From Oscheius onirici (lineage: Eukaryota; Nematoda; Chromadorea; Rhabditida; Rhabditidae), in contig OW051471.1 of the NCBI GenBank assembly GCA_932521025.1, positions 12,090,001 through 12,154,000 of the forward strand: a DNA stretch of 64,000 bases, written 5' to 3'. Made by a program: the position numbers and the translations under genes. Numbering within the stretch: position 1 is the first letter of the stretch; each line of letters starts with the position of its first letter. Shown piece by piece: positions 25,238 to 35,709 of this stretch. The notes under the pieces are model-generated. The model was not told the origin of the DNA. It did not search any database and saw only the letters and a program-made list of their open reading frames with translations.

Positions 25238-25924
25238 GTTTTTTGTTATTAGTTTATTTTCCCTGATATATTGGCTGCCGTGTATGTCCATGTTATCCAG
25301 CTCAAAATGTGTGTAATATTGTCTTTTTGCTGTCGCACCAAAGTTGAAATTCCTCCCCTACCTGCCTATTTGACTATTTTTTTTTCAATTTTTACTTGCT
25401 ACGGGTGCCGTGAAAGAATTAAAAGAGTTTTTGTAATGATAAGTCTGTTTTTTTGCCCACTCTGTGACTGCTTTCCTGTGGTGGCTGGAACATCTTCTCA
25501 AGAGAAAACGGCAGAAAGGGCTGGACTGGATACGATGACTGGACACGCGACGAGAAGAATAAACGCGAGGGGGAGGACACTGTCCGCGTATGACCCATCG
25601 TGGGAACGAAAGATCGAAAAAGAAATCCGATCTCGGGGCACCATTGTTTGGACACAAGGAAGGTTTTTAGTTGGGTGTAGGATATCGAGATGAGCCCGGT
25701 AGCAATCGAAAGGGCATCGAAAATAATGGTGTTTGTCAGATTTTCAGCTGCTGAATGATTCGCCACTGCCCACTAGAGCGATATTCAGTTTGTTATTGTG
25801 GGCTGCGCCTGCCTCCATCACTTGGATTTTCGGCGCGTCGGCTTACCAAAGTGAGCCTGTGCTCTCGCCCAGAAATTTTTTCTTTGTGAGTTCGCACAGC
25901 GCGCGGCGCCCACAGATGTCTCGA
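25238..25924. other. Intergenic spacer after importin-13
   Basis: About 690 bp with no supported gene. Open frames on both strands cross 25270-25770 but show neither family motifs nor convincing splice sites. Confidence 0.4.
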
Positions 25925-26668
25925 GATGGCGAGGGCGCGCCATGGCTGCAGACGAAGCGAAGCTGCCTTTCAGCCGATTTGGCTCAAATTTGGACAGGAG
26001 ACACTTGACATGATTCCCCAGGACGCTTTTTTTTTTTTTTTTGGTTTTCGACATTCGATTTTCCGACCGAGATATGAGTCTTTCAATTTTAAAAAGGTCA
26101 TATCTCGGTCGGAAGATCGAATTTCGGCGAACAAAAAAAGCGTCCTGGGGAATCATGTCAAGTGTCTCCTGTCCAAATTTGAGACAAATCGGCGGAAAGG
26201 CGGCTTCGCTTTGTCTGCAGCCATAGCGCGCCCTCGCCATGTCGTCCATAACTTTGCGGCTTCGGTACTTATTGAAGACAGCATTTATCCGTTTTGGCAT
26301 GTTCTGTGACTATTTAGATCAGATAAAGATCTTTCCAACCTATTTTGGAGAATTCAAAAAGAATAAAAGATGACCGAGATATGATGCGTCGAAGTTGGGT
26401 CAAAATCGGAGTTGGCGAAACACATTTCTCAAAAGAAAAATAAGACGAAATTCGCGAAAAATTCGACAAAATTCGTGTTTTTCGTATGAAACTTCAATTT
26501 TCTTTGCGGATTTGTCTTTTTTTGCTTAACTTTTTTCTGTACTAGCTGGTATTTGTTCACAATGACTGGGGAAACACAAAAACCCCAGAAAAAAAAGCGT
26601 GCTGAATTTCTTTTGCCCGCCGCACTGAAGGCAATTTTTTTCCCAGCCGGTCCAAGCGCACATGTCTA
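25925..26668 (+). mobile_element. Partial fold-back element (copy 1)
   Basis: The right part (26114-26668) is almost identical to the loop plus right arm of the complete element at 32979-33866 and ends at the same CACATGTCTA. Its left half is different: 25925-26036 is an inverted, slightly diverged copy of 26131-26240, and an inner inverted pair (CCGACCGAGATATGA / TCATATCTCGGTCGG) lies between. The normal left arm is missing, so this is a rearranged copy. The eight bases after its end (GTTATGCT) are the reverse complement of the target duplication of the complete copy. Confidence 0.7.
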
Positions 26669-26694
26669 GTTATGCTCTAACCCACTTTTTTCAG

Positions 26695-26892
26695 CTCATG
26701 TGCGTTCTTCCCCTAGCGAACTCTATACTTCACACAGTATTGACTTCTGAAAAAGCCAGGCCCGATATTCTGCTCCACTACATTCCGGTGGCTGTTCAAC
26801 TAGCTGCATCAATTTATTATGGTTGCAAGGCTTACCAAGAGACCATGAACCTACGAAGTGACCAAGAAGCTACAGATCTCATTGATTTGTAG
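26695..26892 (+). pseudogene. Displaced last exon of a four-TM gene
   Basis: 65 codons and a stop, entered through a good TTTTTTCAG acceptor, encode a hydrophobic helix (LPLANSILHTVL), an acidic loop, and a second helix with VQLAASIYYGCKAYQETMNL. This aligns with the last exon of the intact paralogue at 34550-34774 (QLMANIFFGLKAFKETRDL). No preceding exon lies upstream; the fold-back element does. The first two exons of what seems to be the same gene are on the other strand at 33908-34261. Thirty-eight bases at the intron/exon border (26669-26706) occur inverted at 32941-32978. Confidence 0.65.
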
Positions 26893-27069
26893 TCTTTGGT
26901 CATTTGAAAAAGTGTGTGCTATATATTGGTGCTTGATTTCGCTTCATTTGAAGTGTTGCTGTAGATCAAAATAAACTAAATTACAGAATAAGTGGGGATA
27001 AGCTTGAGGACAACTCTGGAACTCTCAAGAACTCAGTCCGGTCATTTTGCACTTTTGACTGAAATTTTT

Positions 27070-27820
27070 CTGTAATAAATTGCTCCCAGGTCTGTGTGTG
27101 TGTCTGAAGCTCTAATTGGCAATAATTGGGGGAAATTTGTAAAGATCCGATTGCATCGGGAGTTTGAACAAGTCTCGACAAGTCAATTTGCAAGTGGACT
27201 TTGAATATTTTTGACTGGGGATGGTTTCCCGACAATAGAAAATCAAGTGCGGGTTAGAAATACGGGAAAGTGTTCAAGGGGTTTCTACTATAACTTCAGT
27301 TCCAATGGGGCGACATCACTACTGGAAAACAGAGATAGGGGAGAACATGGAATTAGGTGGGAGATCAGCAGGGAAGGATATGCACACGGATATTTCACGA
27401 AGAGATACAAGGACAGGAGGGAAAAACTAGACAGAAGAAAGGGAACATGCCGATGGGAACATCGTAAATGGTAGAGAAAGAAATTAAAGCAAGTGCGCGA
27501 AGTGTTCTAACGACTTCGGTAGTCTCTTACTGGGGCTGTGTGACTGCAACAGAGTGACAAGGGGAAAAGGGAAGGACTGAGACTCACTAAAGTTAGAGCC
27601 GGGCGACCCGTTCAGGTCCTACATTTTGAAATTCGGCTTGGGAGGGAGTGGGCCCAAATCTAATTTCGGTAGTTTCTTTGGAGGGTCAGGGAGAGTGACT
27701 GAAGGAGAGTAACAAAGGAGGAATGAAAAGGAAATCACCACTAGGGCTCCGTGGTAGAGCGAAGTCATGAATTTCTACTTTAGCCCTGGAAGGGCGTTGC
27801 AAGCCTTGTTAATATAAAAT
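27070..27820 (+). repeat. Dispersed repeat, copy of the 4.8-5.3 kb family
   Basis: Starts with ATTGCTCCCAGGTCTGTGTG (27078) and ends with GGAAGGGCGTTGCAAGCCTT, as in popl-1 intron 2. Internal order is conserved (GTCTGAAGCTCTAATTGGCA, TTTGGAGGGTCAGGGAGAGT, CACTAGGGCTCCGTG). It holds no protein-coding frame of note. Confidence 0.7.
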
Positions 27821-27900
27821 TGTCCTTATCTGATCCTTCTTTAGCCTTTATTGGAAAACGGGTAAAATTATGTTGTAACAATGTTAATGTGTGTTCACGA

Positions 27901-29245
27901 TCACGTGGCCGTGCCCACAGTTATGATCTTCCTGGGAGCTTGACTCTTTCGAAGAATCTTCAAGGCCAGCCACATTAGAGCAGATTGGAATACTGGAAAG
28001 GCCAAATTGACAAAGTAGGTCATCTGTAAAGCTGTTCTTGTTTAAAAAGAAGAAAAAACTACGGTTTTGTAATGCACTATTAACTGCATTGTCCATGCTG
28101 ATCGTGCGGTGTAAGCTTTCTGTAGTTCAGCATATTCTGGTGTACCACTGGATGCCCTCAACTCGACACCCAACTCAGAGATTCTGGCCAATATATAGTG
28201 ATTGAAATTGTCGGTATAGCAGATTATGATGAGATTTATTTGCAGAAGTAGAGCCTGTAACTTTTAAATTTTACCTAAAATATAGCAATAGTGACGCATC
28301 CCATTCTTAAAGTAAGCAAACTTTTCGAGATCTCATCAAATTTTACGATGTGCTGTAAAGTTGTAGCCCGTGAATTTTCCTATAACTTTGAAGCTTCCAA
28401 AACGGGGAAAATTCACGTCTTCCATCAGAAGAAGTACGCAATTGCGTACATTTGACGGGGAAAGTTACGGTAGTTACGGTCGTCTATGGAATTGCGAGAA
28501 CTATAAACAAACCTTACCAACCTGAAGAAACAAAGAAATAGCAACGCGTCGTCGTGCCATCTTTGTATTTTTGCACATGGTGGAAGTGTTGAGGCTCAAG
28601 ACCCCCACAAAGGATGACAGACAACAAAAGAAGGATATTATAAAGTATGACGAGTTTACCATGTACTGCCATCTTTTGTTCTAAATTCAATAACGTGTTC
28701 ATTTTGACCGAATCTTACCGTACTATAATCACCAATTATGCCGATAACCCGTGGAAGTAACCAACCGAGGCCAAAAAGCAAAACCACACTGGATAGCAAA
28801 GTTGTACCGAAAAGAATCCTGTCAAAAATCTTCTGTCTGAAAGTTTCCGATTCTTACTGAAACTCATAAAAAGATACGTTTTGATCTGGCTCTTCCAGAA
28901 TATGAGCGTTAATGTAAGCAGGGCAAACTTTAACGATGAACAAAAGTTTGTTACATTTGACAATGCTTCTCTGAAAGCAATTATAGTTCGAACTGTACCA
29001 GGCAAACAAGAGGCTGTATAATAGAATGCATTGGATATGATATAGACGATACTGTTAACACAAATACACAGAATTAGGTAGCGGTAAAGACGGTCCGTTA
29101 TTTTCCTTCGTAGCAGTTGAATCAGCATGACAACATTCAGTGGCAGTCCGAGAAGAAGGGAAAACATAAGAATACCAAAGTAGGTCGGTGTAAGTCCAAA
29201 AATTGAGATGAATGTTGTAGTTGGTTTACTCGTCGACGAGTTCAT
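27901..29245 (-). CDS. Seven-TM-like receptor, family unassigned
   Basis: Multi-exon gene on the minus strand; exon borders are only partly resolved. The start at 29245 (MNSSTSKPTTT, a possible N-glycosylation site) precedes a first helix ILMFSLLLGLPLNVVMLIQL with a GPCR-like NVV and a basic RRK end. A second helix follows in the RYLILCICVNSIVYIISNA region, then a third around FCSSLKFALLTLTLIFW. A 41-nt intron near 28855-28815 and further exons near 28700-28520, 28255-28085 and 28023-27901 add LVILYNILLLLSVILCGG, INLIIICYTDNF and the last helix MTYFVNLAFPVFQSALMWLAL, ending RKIITVGTAT. It may be a nematode serpentine receptor, but no class signature was recognised. An upstream ATG (29320) is possible. 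Confidence 0.45.
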
Positions 29246-29329
29246 TTTGTTAGAATACAGAGACTGAGGCTCTGAGTCGTTGAAAGGGCGAAGTTCAGCG
29301 TCGAGTCGGGGGTGAATCAATTCAGATCT

Positions 29330-29915
29330 GTAGCATGCAGAGTGGGGTGATTAGATTGTTCTGCGCTAATTTTCATAACCTCTGCCTTGGCCCAAATGAA
29401 ATTATTCTTTAATCAGGTCATGTAACTCGTAGCATGATCAGAATCAAAAACCAGAACTCGAAAAATTGGTCATATGATGTCTATCTTTTCGTCTATGAAA
29501 AAAAACGCAAGCCTTTGAAACTCGGCCAAATTTAGTCTGCCCAGGTTAACAGAATGTCCAAAATTACGTTTTAAGTAGTACTCGCAATCGATTTCGTCTA
29601 TGAAAAACAGCCCCGTTGAATCTCGGCAAAATTTGGTTTGTTCAAGTTAACAAAGTGCTTTAAGTTAAAGCAAATACTCGCTACGACTTTTACTAAACTA
29701 GGATACTCGTCGCTTCAGCTTTGCCTTTTGATTTCCGCTCACAATCAGATCACAATCATCCTTGATCGCACTACGAACCAACGGGGTGACCAGAGACCCT
29801 GCGCAAAGCGTGATCTGCAGCTGGAATTGTCTTAATTTGTGGCGGTTTTTTCACCTTAACCCGTGCAGGATATCTCCTCATGCGAGATATCTCTTTATCC
29901 GGTCCCGTCGGTGAG
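29330..29915. other. Intergenic spacer
   Basis: About 590 bp between divergent genes. Two related segments near 29500-29560 and 29600-29660 (TCGTCTATGAAAAA, then CTCGGCCAAATTT / CTCGGCAAAATTT) suggest an old local duplication. No gene seen. Confidence 0.4.
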
Positions 29916-31671
29916 ATGCCCACCTCATTCTTCCGTCAACTGTTGGTTATCTTTGCTTCAATCTCAGTGACCCGAACATGTATGCCGACTTACACTACAG
30001 ATTTTCCAAGTTTGTTTCGTTTTGGAAGTTAATACAAGAAGGTTTCAGCTTATAATGTTGGCACAACGACGACAAGAGCCCCTGACACGACCACATCTGC
30101 TTCAACAATTACGACAACGGCACCAGACACAACAACAACTTCGACAACGTCTACAACAACGACGACAATTCCGGACACGACGACGAGTTCAACGACAACG
30201 ACCACAACGGAACCAGAAACGACGACAACGACGACTACAACGCCAGTGCCGACCACTACATCTACTACGACAACAACATCGACAACAACGACAACGACCA
30301 CAACTACGACTACTACCACGCCGACGACAACGACTACAACTGCTTGTAAGTTTCTTGAAAAAACATTCTTTAAAACGTAACTGGTTCTCTAATGGTAGGT
30401 ACTGAGCACTTCTGTCGCGCAAGAAAAAAAAATTCTTGAAACTTAGTCAAACTGTCGTAATATTTTTGTCAAACGCTAACGTAAATCTCGGAAAAATACC
30501 GTCAAAATTTTTTGAACTAAAGTTTGTACGTTTGGCAGGAATGGAGAAAGCTCCACAAGTACAGTGCAGTGCAAAAATATATACCCCTGTGAAGAAGTTG
30601 TTCCACTGTATAGGAAGACTAAGTTGACAAATTTTCAGAACCATTCGAACGAACCGGTCCGAGATATACGGCTCAGACGGACACGAACACGGTTTCCAGT
30701 TCGAAATGACGCTTTTTTGAGCGTCTCAATTTAGAGCGTTTCTGGCGTTTAGAGTAGGTAGACCTTTTCAAGAGTTCATTAATAACGGCTTCAAGATGTT
30801 TGACAAGCTTAGTTATGGTTAAAACCGCTTAATTTATGAGTGGCCCTATATTTTTGCATAAATGCAAATGACTTTTTTAAATAATCAATTTTTTAGTGGC
30901 CGCCAACTACTCTAAAACGATGGAAATTTGTTTCTGAGCGTTTTGAAAGCTGCCAAATCTGTTGGTGATACTCCCGAAATCTCAAAACGTCATCCCGCCA
31001 GAATGCGCAAAACACTGGGTGGCCCTATAATTTTGCACCGCACTGTATTTTGTCCCCTTTCATCCCATTATCCTGACCTCACTCTTGTCCGTCGTCCAGT
31101 CTTCCTGTGACTGTTTCTGATAGATCAAGGTGCAAAGTTTTGACTCCAGGTCTCCATTTCTAGACACCTGCCCAACTGGCTGGACGGTCAATGACATGTA
31201 CTGCTACATAAAAGTAGACTCTCCTGCCGGCTCACAGTCACTACAGACAGATGCACGAACGGACTGTCAAGCAATGGGCGGAGATCTAGCTTCCATTCAT
31301 AGTGCAGCTGAAAGCAGTTTTCTAATAGGTAACCCCGAAAAAAATGTCCATAAACATGTCCTTAGGCTTCTGTGACTCACCTTCTTATGCCTGCTGGATT
31401 GGCGGAATGATGAAAGCTACTTGTCCTGGTCCCGGAATGGTAGGATCTATTTGCTGGGAATGGTTGGATGGAACGCCTGTAAGTCCATAAAACTCGTTAT
31501 ATTTTAAATATTTAGTGGGATTACACAGGTCTTTGGGAGCCGGTGGGACCAAACGACACGCCTCCAGATATCACCTGCACAATAATCTACTTTAATGGAG
31601 TAAACGATGTAAGCTGCGCCGATGATGACAGCGTCGATTATATTTGTAAAATGGATGCAGTTCTTATGTGA
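29916..31671 (+). CDS. Secreted C-type lectin-like protein with Thr-rich mucin segment
   Basis: Exons 29916-30009, 30049-30345, 31164-31328, 31366-31478 and 31516-31671 join in frame to 274 residues. A signal peptide (MPTSFFRQLLVIFASISVT) is followed by about 100 residues that are almost only Thr with scattered Pro, Asp and Ser, a mucin-like stalk expected to be O-glycosylated. A C-type lectin domain follows: CPTGW, CYIK, TDCQAMGGDLASIHSAAE, ACWIGG, WEWLDG, WEPVGPNDTPP, and CADDDSVDYICK. The WIGG and the paired cysteines are family hallmarks. The calcium-site EPN/QPD plus WND is not present in canonical form (PNDT near the loop, no WND), so sugar binding is uncertain. Nematode clec genes are often induced by pathogens or act in the gut. 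Intron 2 (818 bp) holds a Tc1-type element. Confidence 0.85.
30560..31047 (+). mobile_element. Non-autonomous Tc1/mariner-like element in clec intron
   Basis: Begins TACAGTGCAGTGCAAAAATA and ends with the inverted form (TATAATTTTGCACCGCACTGTA), so the terminal repeat is about 22 bp with a few mismatches. TA flanks both ends, as expected for the TA target of this superfamily. A second GGCCCTATATTTTTGCA motif inside (near 30843) hints at nested ends. 488 bp, no transposase frame. Confidence 0.7.
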
Positions 31672-32229
31672 ATTAACACTTTTTTATATCAAAAAGACAG
31701 ACTTCTTGACGATTTTTTCTTCACCTGATGTTGGCAAGTGAAAGTAAGCGACTGGCAATCACAGAAATATAGAGGTAGAACGACATTTTCTTCATTTTTG
31801 AATTTTTTCTCCAAGTCGTGATCTTTTGATATCCTTTCCATCCAGGACCCAGTTCTAATCTCCGATGGACGACAAATTTATAGCAGGAATTGTCTTCATG
31901 TTGCCCCTTTCTCGAGACCACATCAAAACACGACAGGATTTCAACAAAATTGTTGGTCTCGAACAGAATCCAATGGGTTACTGTATGTCGTCGACTTTTT
32001 GAACAAACCATAGTTTCGATTCAACTTTACGGTGAGATTGATCAAAACCTGCGCAACCCCTACATGTCACGATTGCTGTCACAGTGATTTGTGCGATGTG
32101 CCTCCTTAACATAAGCTATGAAAAACGGAATGTGTGAGTTGAAAAATGACAATAAATGCAAAAATGTCAATTTAGGGACCGTCTCGCTTATGTGAAACAT
32201 ATAAAAAGGATCCCAAGAAGTGCAGATTG
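31672..32229. other. Spacer with possible coding remnant on minus strand
   Basis: A minus-strand open stretch (about 32011-31721) reads plausibly as protein (FDVVSRKGQHEDNSCYK) but has no recognised domain. It may be the continuation of the degenerate gene at 32230-32833. Nothing else was identified. Confidence 0.3.
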
Positions 32230-32833
32230 TTCTACGAGAATGCGGCTAGTAAATTATGAAGAAAGAGCCGATATGCCTCTACACACTGTGCCTTCTGATA
32301 TTCCGTAATGAATTTTGTTGAAAGTTTCGTGAGAAAGATACTTTTCGCTAGATCAAAGAGTCTCTTCTTGATAACCATGTTATAGTATGCCGTCTGCCAT
32401 CTTCGATCATCTTTTGAGATATTCTCGAAAGAAACCGAAAACTTGGCAAATAGATAATGGTAAAAGCGACTAACTCACTTTATCGTGATATCGATTGATA
32501 GCTGTATTTTTGAATCAGCTCAAGCCTTTTTTCAAAATGGAAATCAGCTACTCTCTCTGGCCGAAAGAACGAATAGGTTCAAGTAAAGGTGACTGGATTT
32601 TTCTTTGTTTTATCAACACATTTTAAGAGTTTCATGTATTGATTCACCACGTGAAGAAACTTCGGTTTTTTTGCTCCATTTGTGGCCATGGCACCCATAA
32701 AGAATACTTTCTGCAAAAACACTTCAATACGCATTCCGAATCTGAGCCAGAAAAACTCGAAATTCCTGTTAAATCCGTAGCTCATGAAATGGAATATTGG
32801 CTCAAAGTTTGCTTTGGAAAGATGGAATTGCAA
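32230..32833 (-). pseudogene. Degenerate protein-coding remnant, family unknown
   Basis: Reading the minus strand, a continuous protein-like frame runs from 32833. It contains FFMGAMATNGAKKPKFLHVV, an in-frame TGA near 32579, TYSFFRPERVADFHFEKRLE, an in-frame TAA near 32470, and then (after a possible short intron) RWQTAYYNMVIKKRLFDLAK and AQCVEAYRLFLHNLLAAF before a stop near 32234. Two stops inside an otherwise smooth frame point to a pseudogene. The 5' side ends at 32846, where a relative of the fold-back element begins. The family was not recognised. Confidence 0.4.
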
Positions 32834-32845
32834 AAAGTGGTCAGT

Positions 32846-32940
32846 CAGACATGTGCGATCGGACCGGTCGGTCCGGTCCGAAAATTCACCAAAATCATGA
32901 AATAAGAATTAAGCCGTCAAATACACTACTTTAGCGGCTT
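32846..32940 (+). mobile_element. Terminal fragment related to the fold-back element
   Basis: CAGACATGTGCGATCGGACC at 32846 resembles the element terminus TAGACATGTGCGCTTGGACC, but the next bases differ. The fragment stops at 32940, exactly where the 12-bp coding remnant of the split four-TM gene begins. Confidence 0.5.
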
Positions 32941-32978
32941 AACGCACATGAGCTGAAAAAAGTGGGTTAGAGCATAAC

Positions 32979-33866
32979 TAGACATGTGCGCTTGGACCGG
33001 CTGGGAAAAAAATTGCCTTCAGTGCAGCGGGCAAAAGAAATTCAGCACGCTTTTTTTCTGGGGTTTTTGTGTTTCCCCAGTCATTGTGAACAAATACCAG
33101 CTAGTACAGAAAAAAGTTAAGCAAAAAAAGACAAATCCGCAAAGAAAATTGAAGTTTCATACGAAAAACACGAATTTTGTCGAATTTTTCGCGAATTTCG
33201 TCTTATTTTTCTTTTGAGAAATGTGTTTCGCCAACTCCGATTTTGACCCAACTTCGACGCATCATATCTCGGTCATCTTTTATTCTTTTTGAATTCTCCA
33301 AAATAGGTTGGAAAGATCGAATTTCGGCGAACAAAAAAAGCGTCCTGGGGAATCATGTCAAGTGTCTCCTGTCCAAATTTGAGACAAATCGGCGGAAAGG
33401 CGGCTTCGCTTTGTCTGCAGCCATAGCGCGCCCTCGCCATGTCGTCCATAACTTTGCGGCTTCGGTACTTATTGAAGACAGCATTTATCCGTTTTGGCAT
33501 GTTCTGTGACTATTTAGATCAGATAAAGATCTTTCCAACCTATTTTGGAGAATTCAAAAAGAATAAAAGATGACCGAGATATGATGCGTCGAAGTTGGGT
33601 CAAAATCGGAGTTGGCGAAACACATTTCTCAAAAGAAAAATAAGACGAAATTCGCGAAAAATTCGACAAAATTCGTGTTTTTCGTATGAAACTTCAATTT
33701 TCTTTGCGGATTTGTCTTTTTTTGCTTAACTTTTTTCTGTACTAGCTGGTATTTGTTCACAATGACTGGGGAAACACAAAAACCCCAGAAAAAAAGCGTG
33801 CTGAATTTCTTTTGCCCGCCGCACTGAAGGCAATTTTTTCCCAGCCGGTCCAAGCGCACATGTCTA
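32979..33866 (+). mobile_element. Fold-back DNA element with 8-bp target duplication
   Basis: Two inverted arms of about 340 bp (32979-33319 and 33527-33866), almost perfect, surround a loop of about 207 bp. The ends are TAGACATGTGCGCTTGGACC and its complement. The flanks are AGCATAAC at 32971-32978 and 33867-33874, an intact 8-bp target-site duplication, as made by hAT-type (or P-type) transposases. There is no coding capacity. It sits inside the intron between exons 2 and 3 of the broken four-TM gene. Confidence 0.85.
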
Positions 33867-33907
33867 AGCATAACTGAGAAAGGTTATTAAAAAGGGGTGA
33901 AACTTGC

Positions 33908-34261
33908 CGAATAAACAATGTTGGGAAGCAGGAGGCTGGAGCTTTTCTTGAAAATACCGACAAAGTTAAGCAGTGTGGTCGTAATCACCATCGTGAAAAC
34001 CAACAATATTCCAATTGACAGAAACCTGAACAAAAATGAGCTTCACTCTGAATTTTATACAGCTCACAGCTTTTCGAACCTGTTGGTGTAAGTGTCTTTG
34101 AAATTTGTAAACATGCGGTACGAATCAGCTAATCTTGATCGAAAGAGGATAAATCCATAGCCGACCATGATAGATTGAATGATCGTAGTCAGTAGAAGTT
34201 TATGCCTTTTTGGAGACAGACGACATGGATTCAATATAGTCATTTTTCTGAAAATGTACAT
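33908..34261 (-). pseudogene. Four-TM gene, first two exons only
   Basis: Exon 1 (34261-34068) and exon 2 (34025-33908) join in frame to 104 residues. They parallel the intact neighbour at 34550-35193, with the same exon-2 length (118 bp). Exon 1 opens MTILNPCRLSPKRHKLLLTT and contains one membrane helix; exon 2 holds ILLVFTMVITTTLLNFVGIF and ends NIVYS. The exon 2 donor is GC (TCG|GCAAGT) where the neighbour has GT. The intron is occupied by the fold-back element, and only 12 bp of exon 3 remain beyond it (32941-32952); a full exon 3 lies inverted at 26695-26892. The gene is therefore broken. Confidence 0.7.
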
Positions 34262-34549
34262 GTTTTTTTTGGAAGAGAAATAGGATTCTGCTGGAAAATG
34301 GTGCGTGATTTGATCGCAGCCTGATTCTTTGAAACAGTTGTCACGATCCTTTGCTCTCGCAGTTGTTCAAAGTTTAAACTGGCTGTCGCTTGAATATCTC
34401 ACGAAAAAAAATCAGAAAAATTTCTGAGCACACATAGGAACTTTCTAGCAAAGCCAGTCTGCTCTTCTTGCTTTCTCAAAGTAAACGATGGGCAACAATT
34501 GATCGTTTGTCGTGAGCTGACATAAAAAGCTTTTATTCAGAGGAGTTCT

Positions 34550-35193
34550 CTATAATTGGACAAGTTTTGACGAAGAAATTTTTAACTCCAGATCCCTCGT
34601 TTCCTTGAAAGCTTTCAGACCGAAGAAGATGTTCGCCATTAACTGGACTGAAAGAGCCGAGCAAGTGCTGCTTTTCAACAGCTTCCGGACGATTCTTGTT
34701 TCATAAGGATCCGGCTCTGCTATCGTGTAGATGGTGTAGAGGATCACAGAAAAACTGGCCATTATCTGAAGTGACTTGAATGACGGGCAAGTGATAAAAG
34801 TATTATAAAAAAATATTGCTGGTCTTACCGAGTAAATTACATGTGGAGCCAATAGAGATGATTGTCGTTGGAAAATGCCAGCATAGTTAAGAATTGTGGT
34901 CAAAGCCGCCGCCAAAACAAAGAAGATAATCATTCCAGCTTCATATCTCAAAACATTTTGTACTTTAAATATGAAAAAAAAACTCACTGCAAATCGAAAA
35001 GAAAGCTTGAATTAGTATTATAGCCGCGTGGGATCCAAGAGATTGTTTCTGGATCAGTCCAAGCCACATATCCTTTTTCGATCCTCGGAAACAAATAAAT
35101 GCAGACGGGAATAAACAGAAGCGTTTGAGTGAAAGTGACTAGAAGCAGCTGATTTCGCCTTGGAGTTAGATTTAAGGGATTCAGGATAGTCAT
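34550..35193 (-). CDS. Small four-transmembrane protein, nematode family not named
   Basis: Exons 35193-34988, 34946-34829 and 34774-34550 give 182 residues. Four hydrophobic helices are visible: LLLVTFTQTLLFIPVCIYLF, MIIFFVLAAALTTILNYAGIF, MASFSVILYTIYT and STCSALSVQLMANIFFGLKA. There is a short cytosolic-looking N-terminus with basic residues and a charged C-terminal tail (KAFKETRDLELKISSSKL). The layout recalls four-TM tetraspan or LAPTM-type proteins of nematodes, but no diagnostic motif was recognised. The sequence starting 28 bp upstream of the ATG (35221-35461) is one copy of a 241-bp direct repeat, so the promoter region is repeat-derived or has been copied. Confidence 0.65.
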
Positions 35194-35220
35194 GTTGCAG
35201 TGGTGTAGCGATGGATTGGT

Positions 35221-35461
35221 TGATCCTTTGAACTGATCGGCTGGACAGCTGTGGTTCCAAGAACAATTGCTTAAGGATGTCGGAGATGACCAAGATAAAG
35301 CTTCGGTCTGCCGTTAGCCCCCATCTGAATTTAACGTAACGAGCCTCCACCCGTTTGAATTTGGCGCCAATTTGAAAAGCCTGATTACTACCAAATCTAA
35401 GGGCTATGAAAATAATCTAAGGCCTTGCGAAAACACGGTCGAGTGCTTTGAAATGATCGTC
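35221..35461 (+). repeat. 241-bp direct repeat, left copy
   Basis: Differs from 38731-38971 at only two positions seen by eye (CCTCCACCC vs CCTCAACCC; CCTTGCGA vs CCTTTCGA). It lies directly upstream of the four-TM gene start. Together the copies bracket 3.27 kb that contains the RTE element. Confidence 0.9.
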
Positions 35462-35709
35462 CTCTAAGAGTACTCAGTGGCAGTTACTTATGCAGGCTAA
35501 AATGTCGAGATAACTGTCGGAATAAGGGCAAAAAAACTCATAACAAAACTTTATTTATAAGATCAGAAGAATGGTCACCAACTGGAGCGTCTTGCTCTGA
35601 TCCTACATGTTCGTGTTTTATTTTGGAATAAAAACATGTATACCTGACACGTTCAAAAGAAAAAATATGGTGAGATTCAAAGGGAATTGGTTACTTTTTA
35701 GGTTCAGGC

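Noticed and set aside
25818..26309. Open frames of 127-160 codons on both strands
   Set aside because: They read through the inverted arms of the fold-back element, and the same peptides recur at 33177-33509 for that reason.
30050..30319. Poly-valine open frame on the minus strand
   Set aside because: It is the complement of the Thr codons of the lectin stalk; only the plus strand has signal peptide, splice sites and domain.
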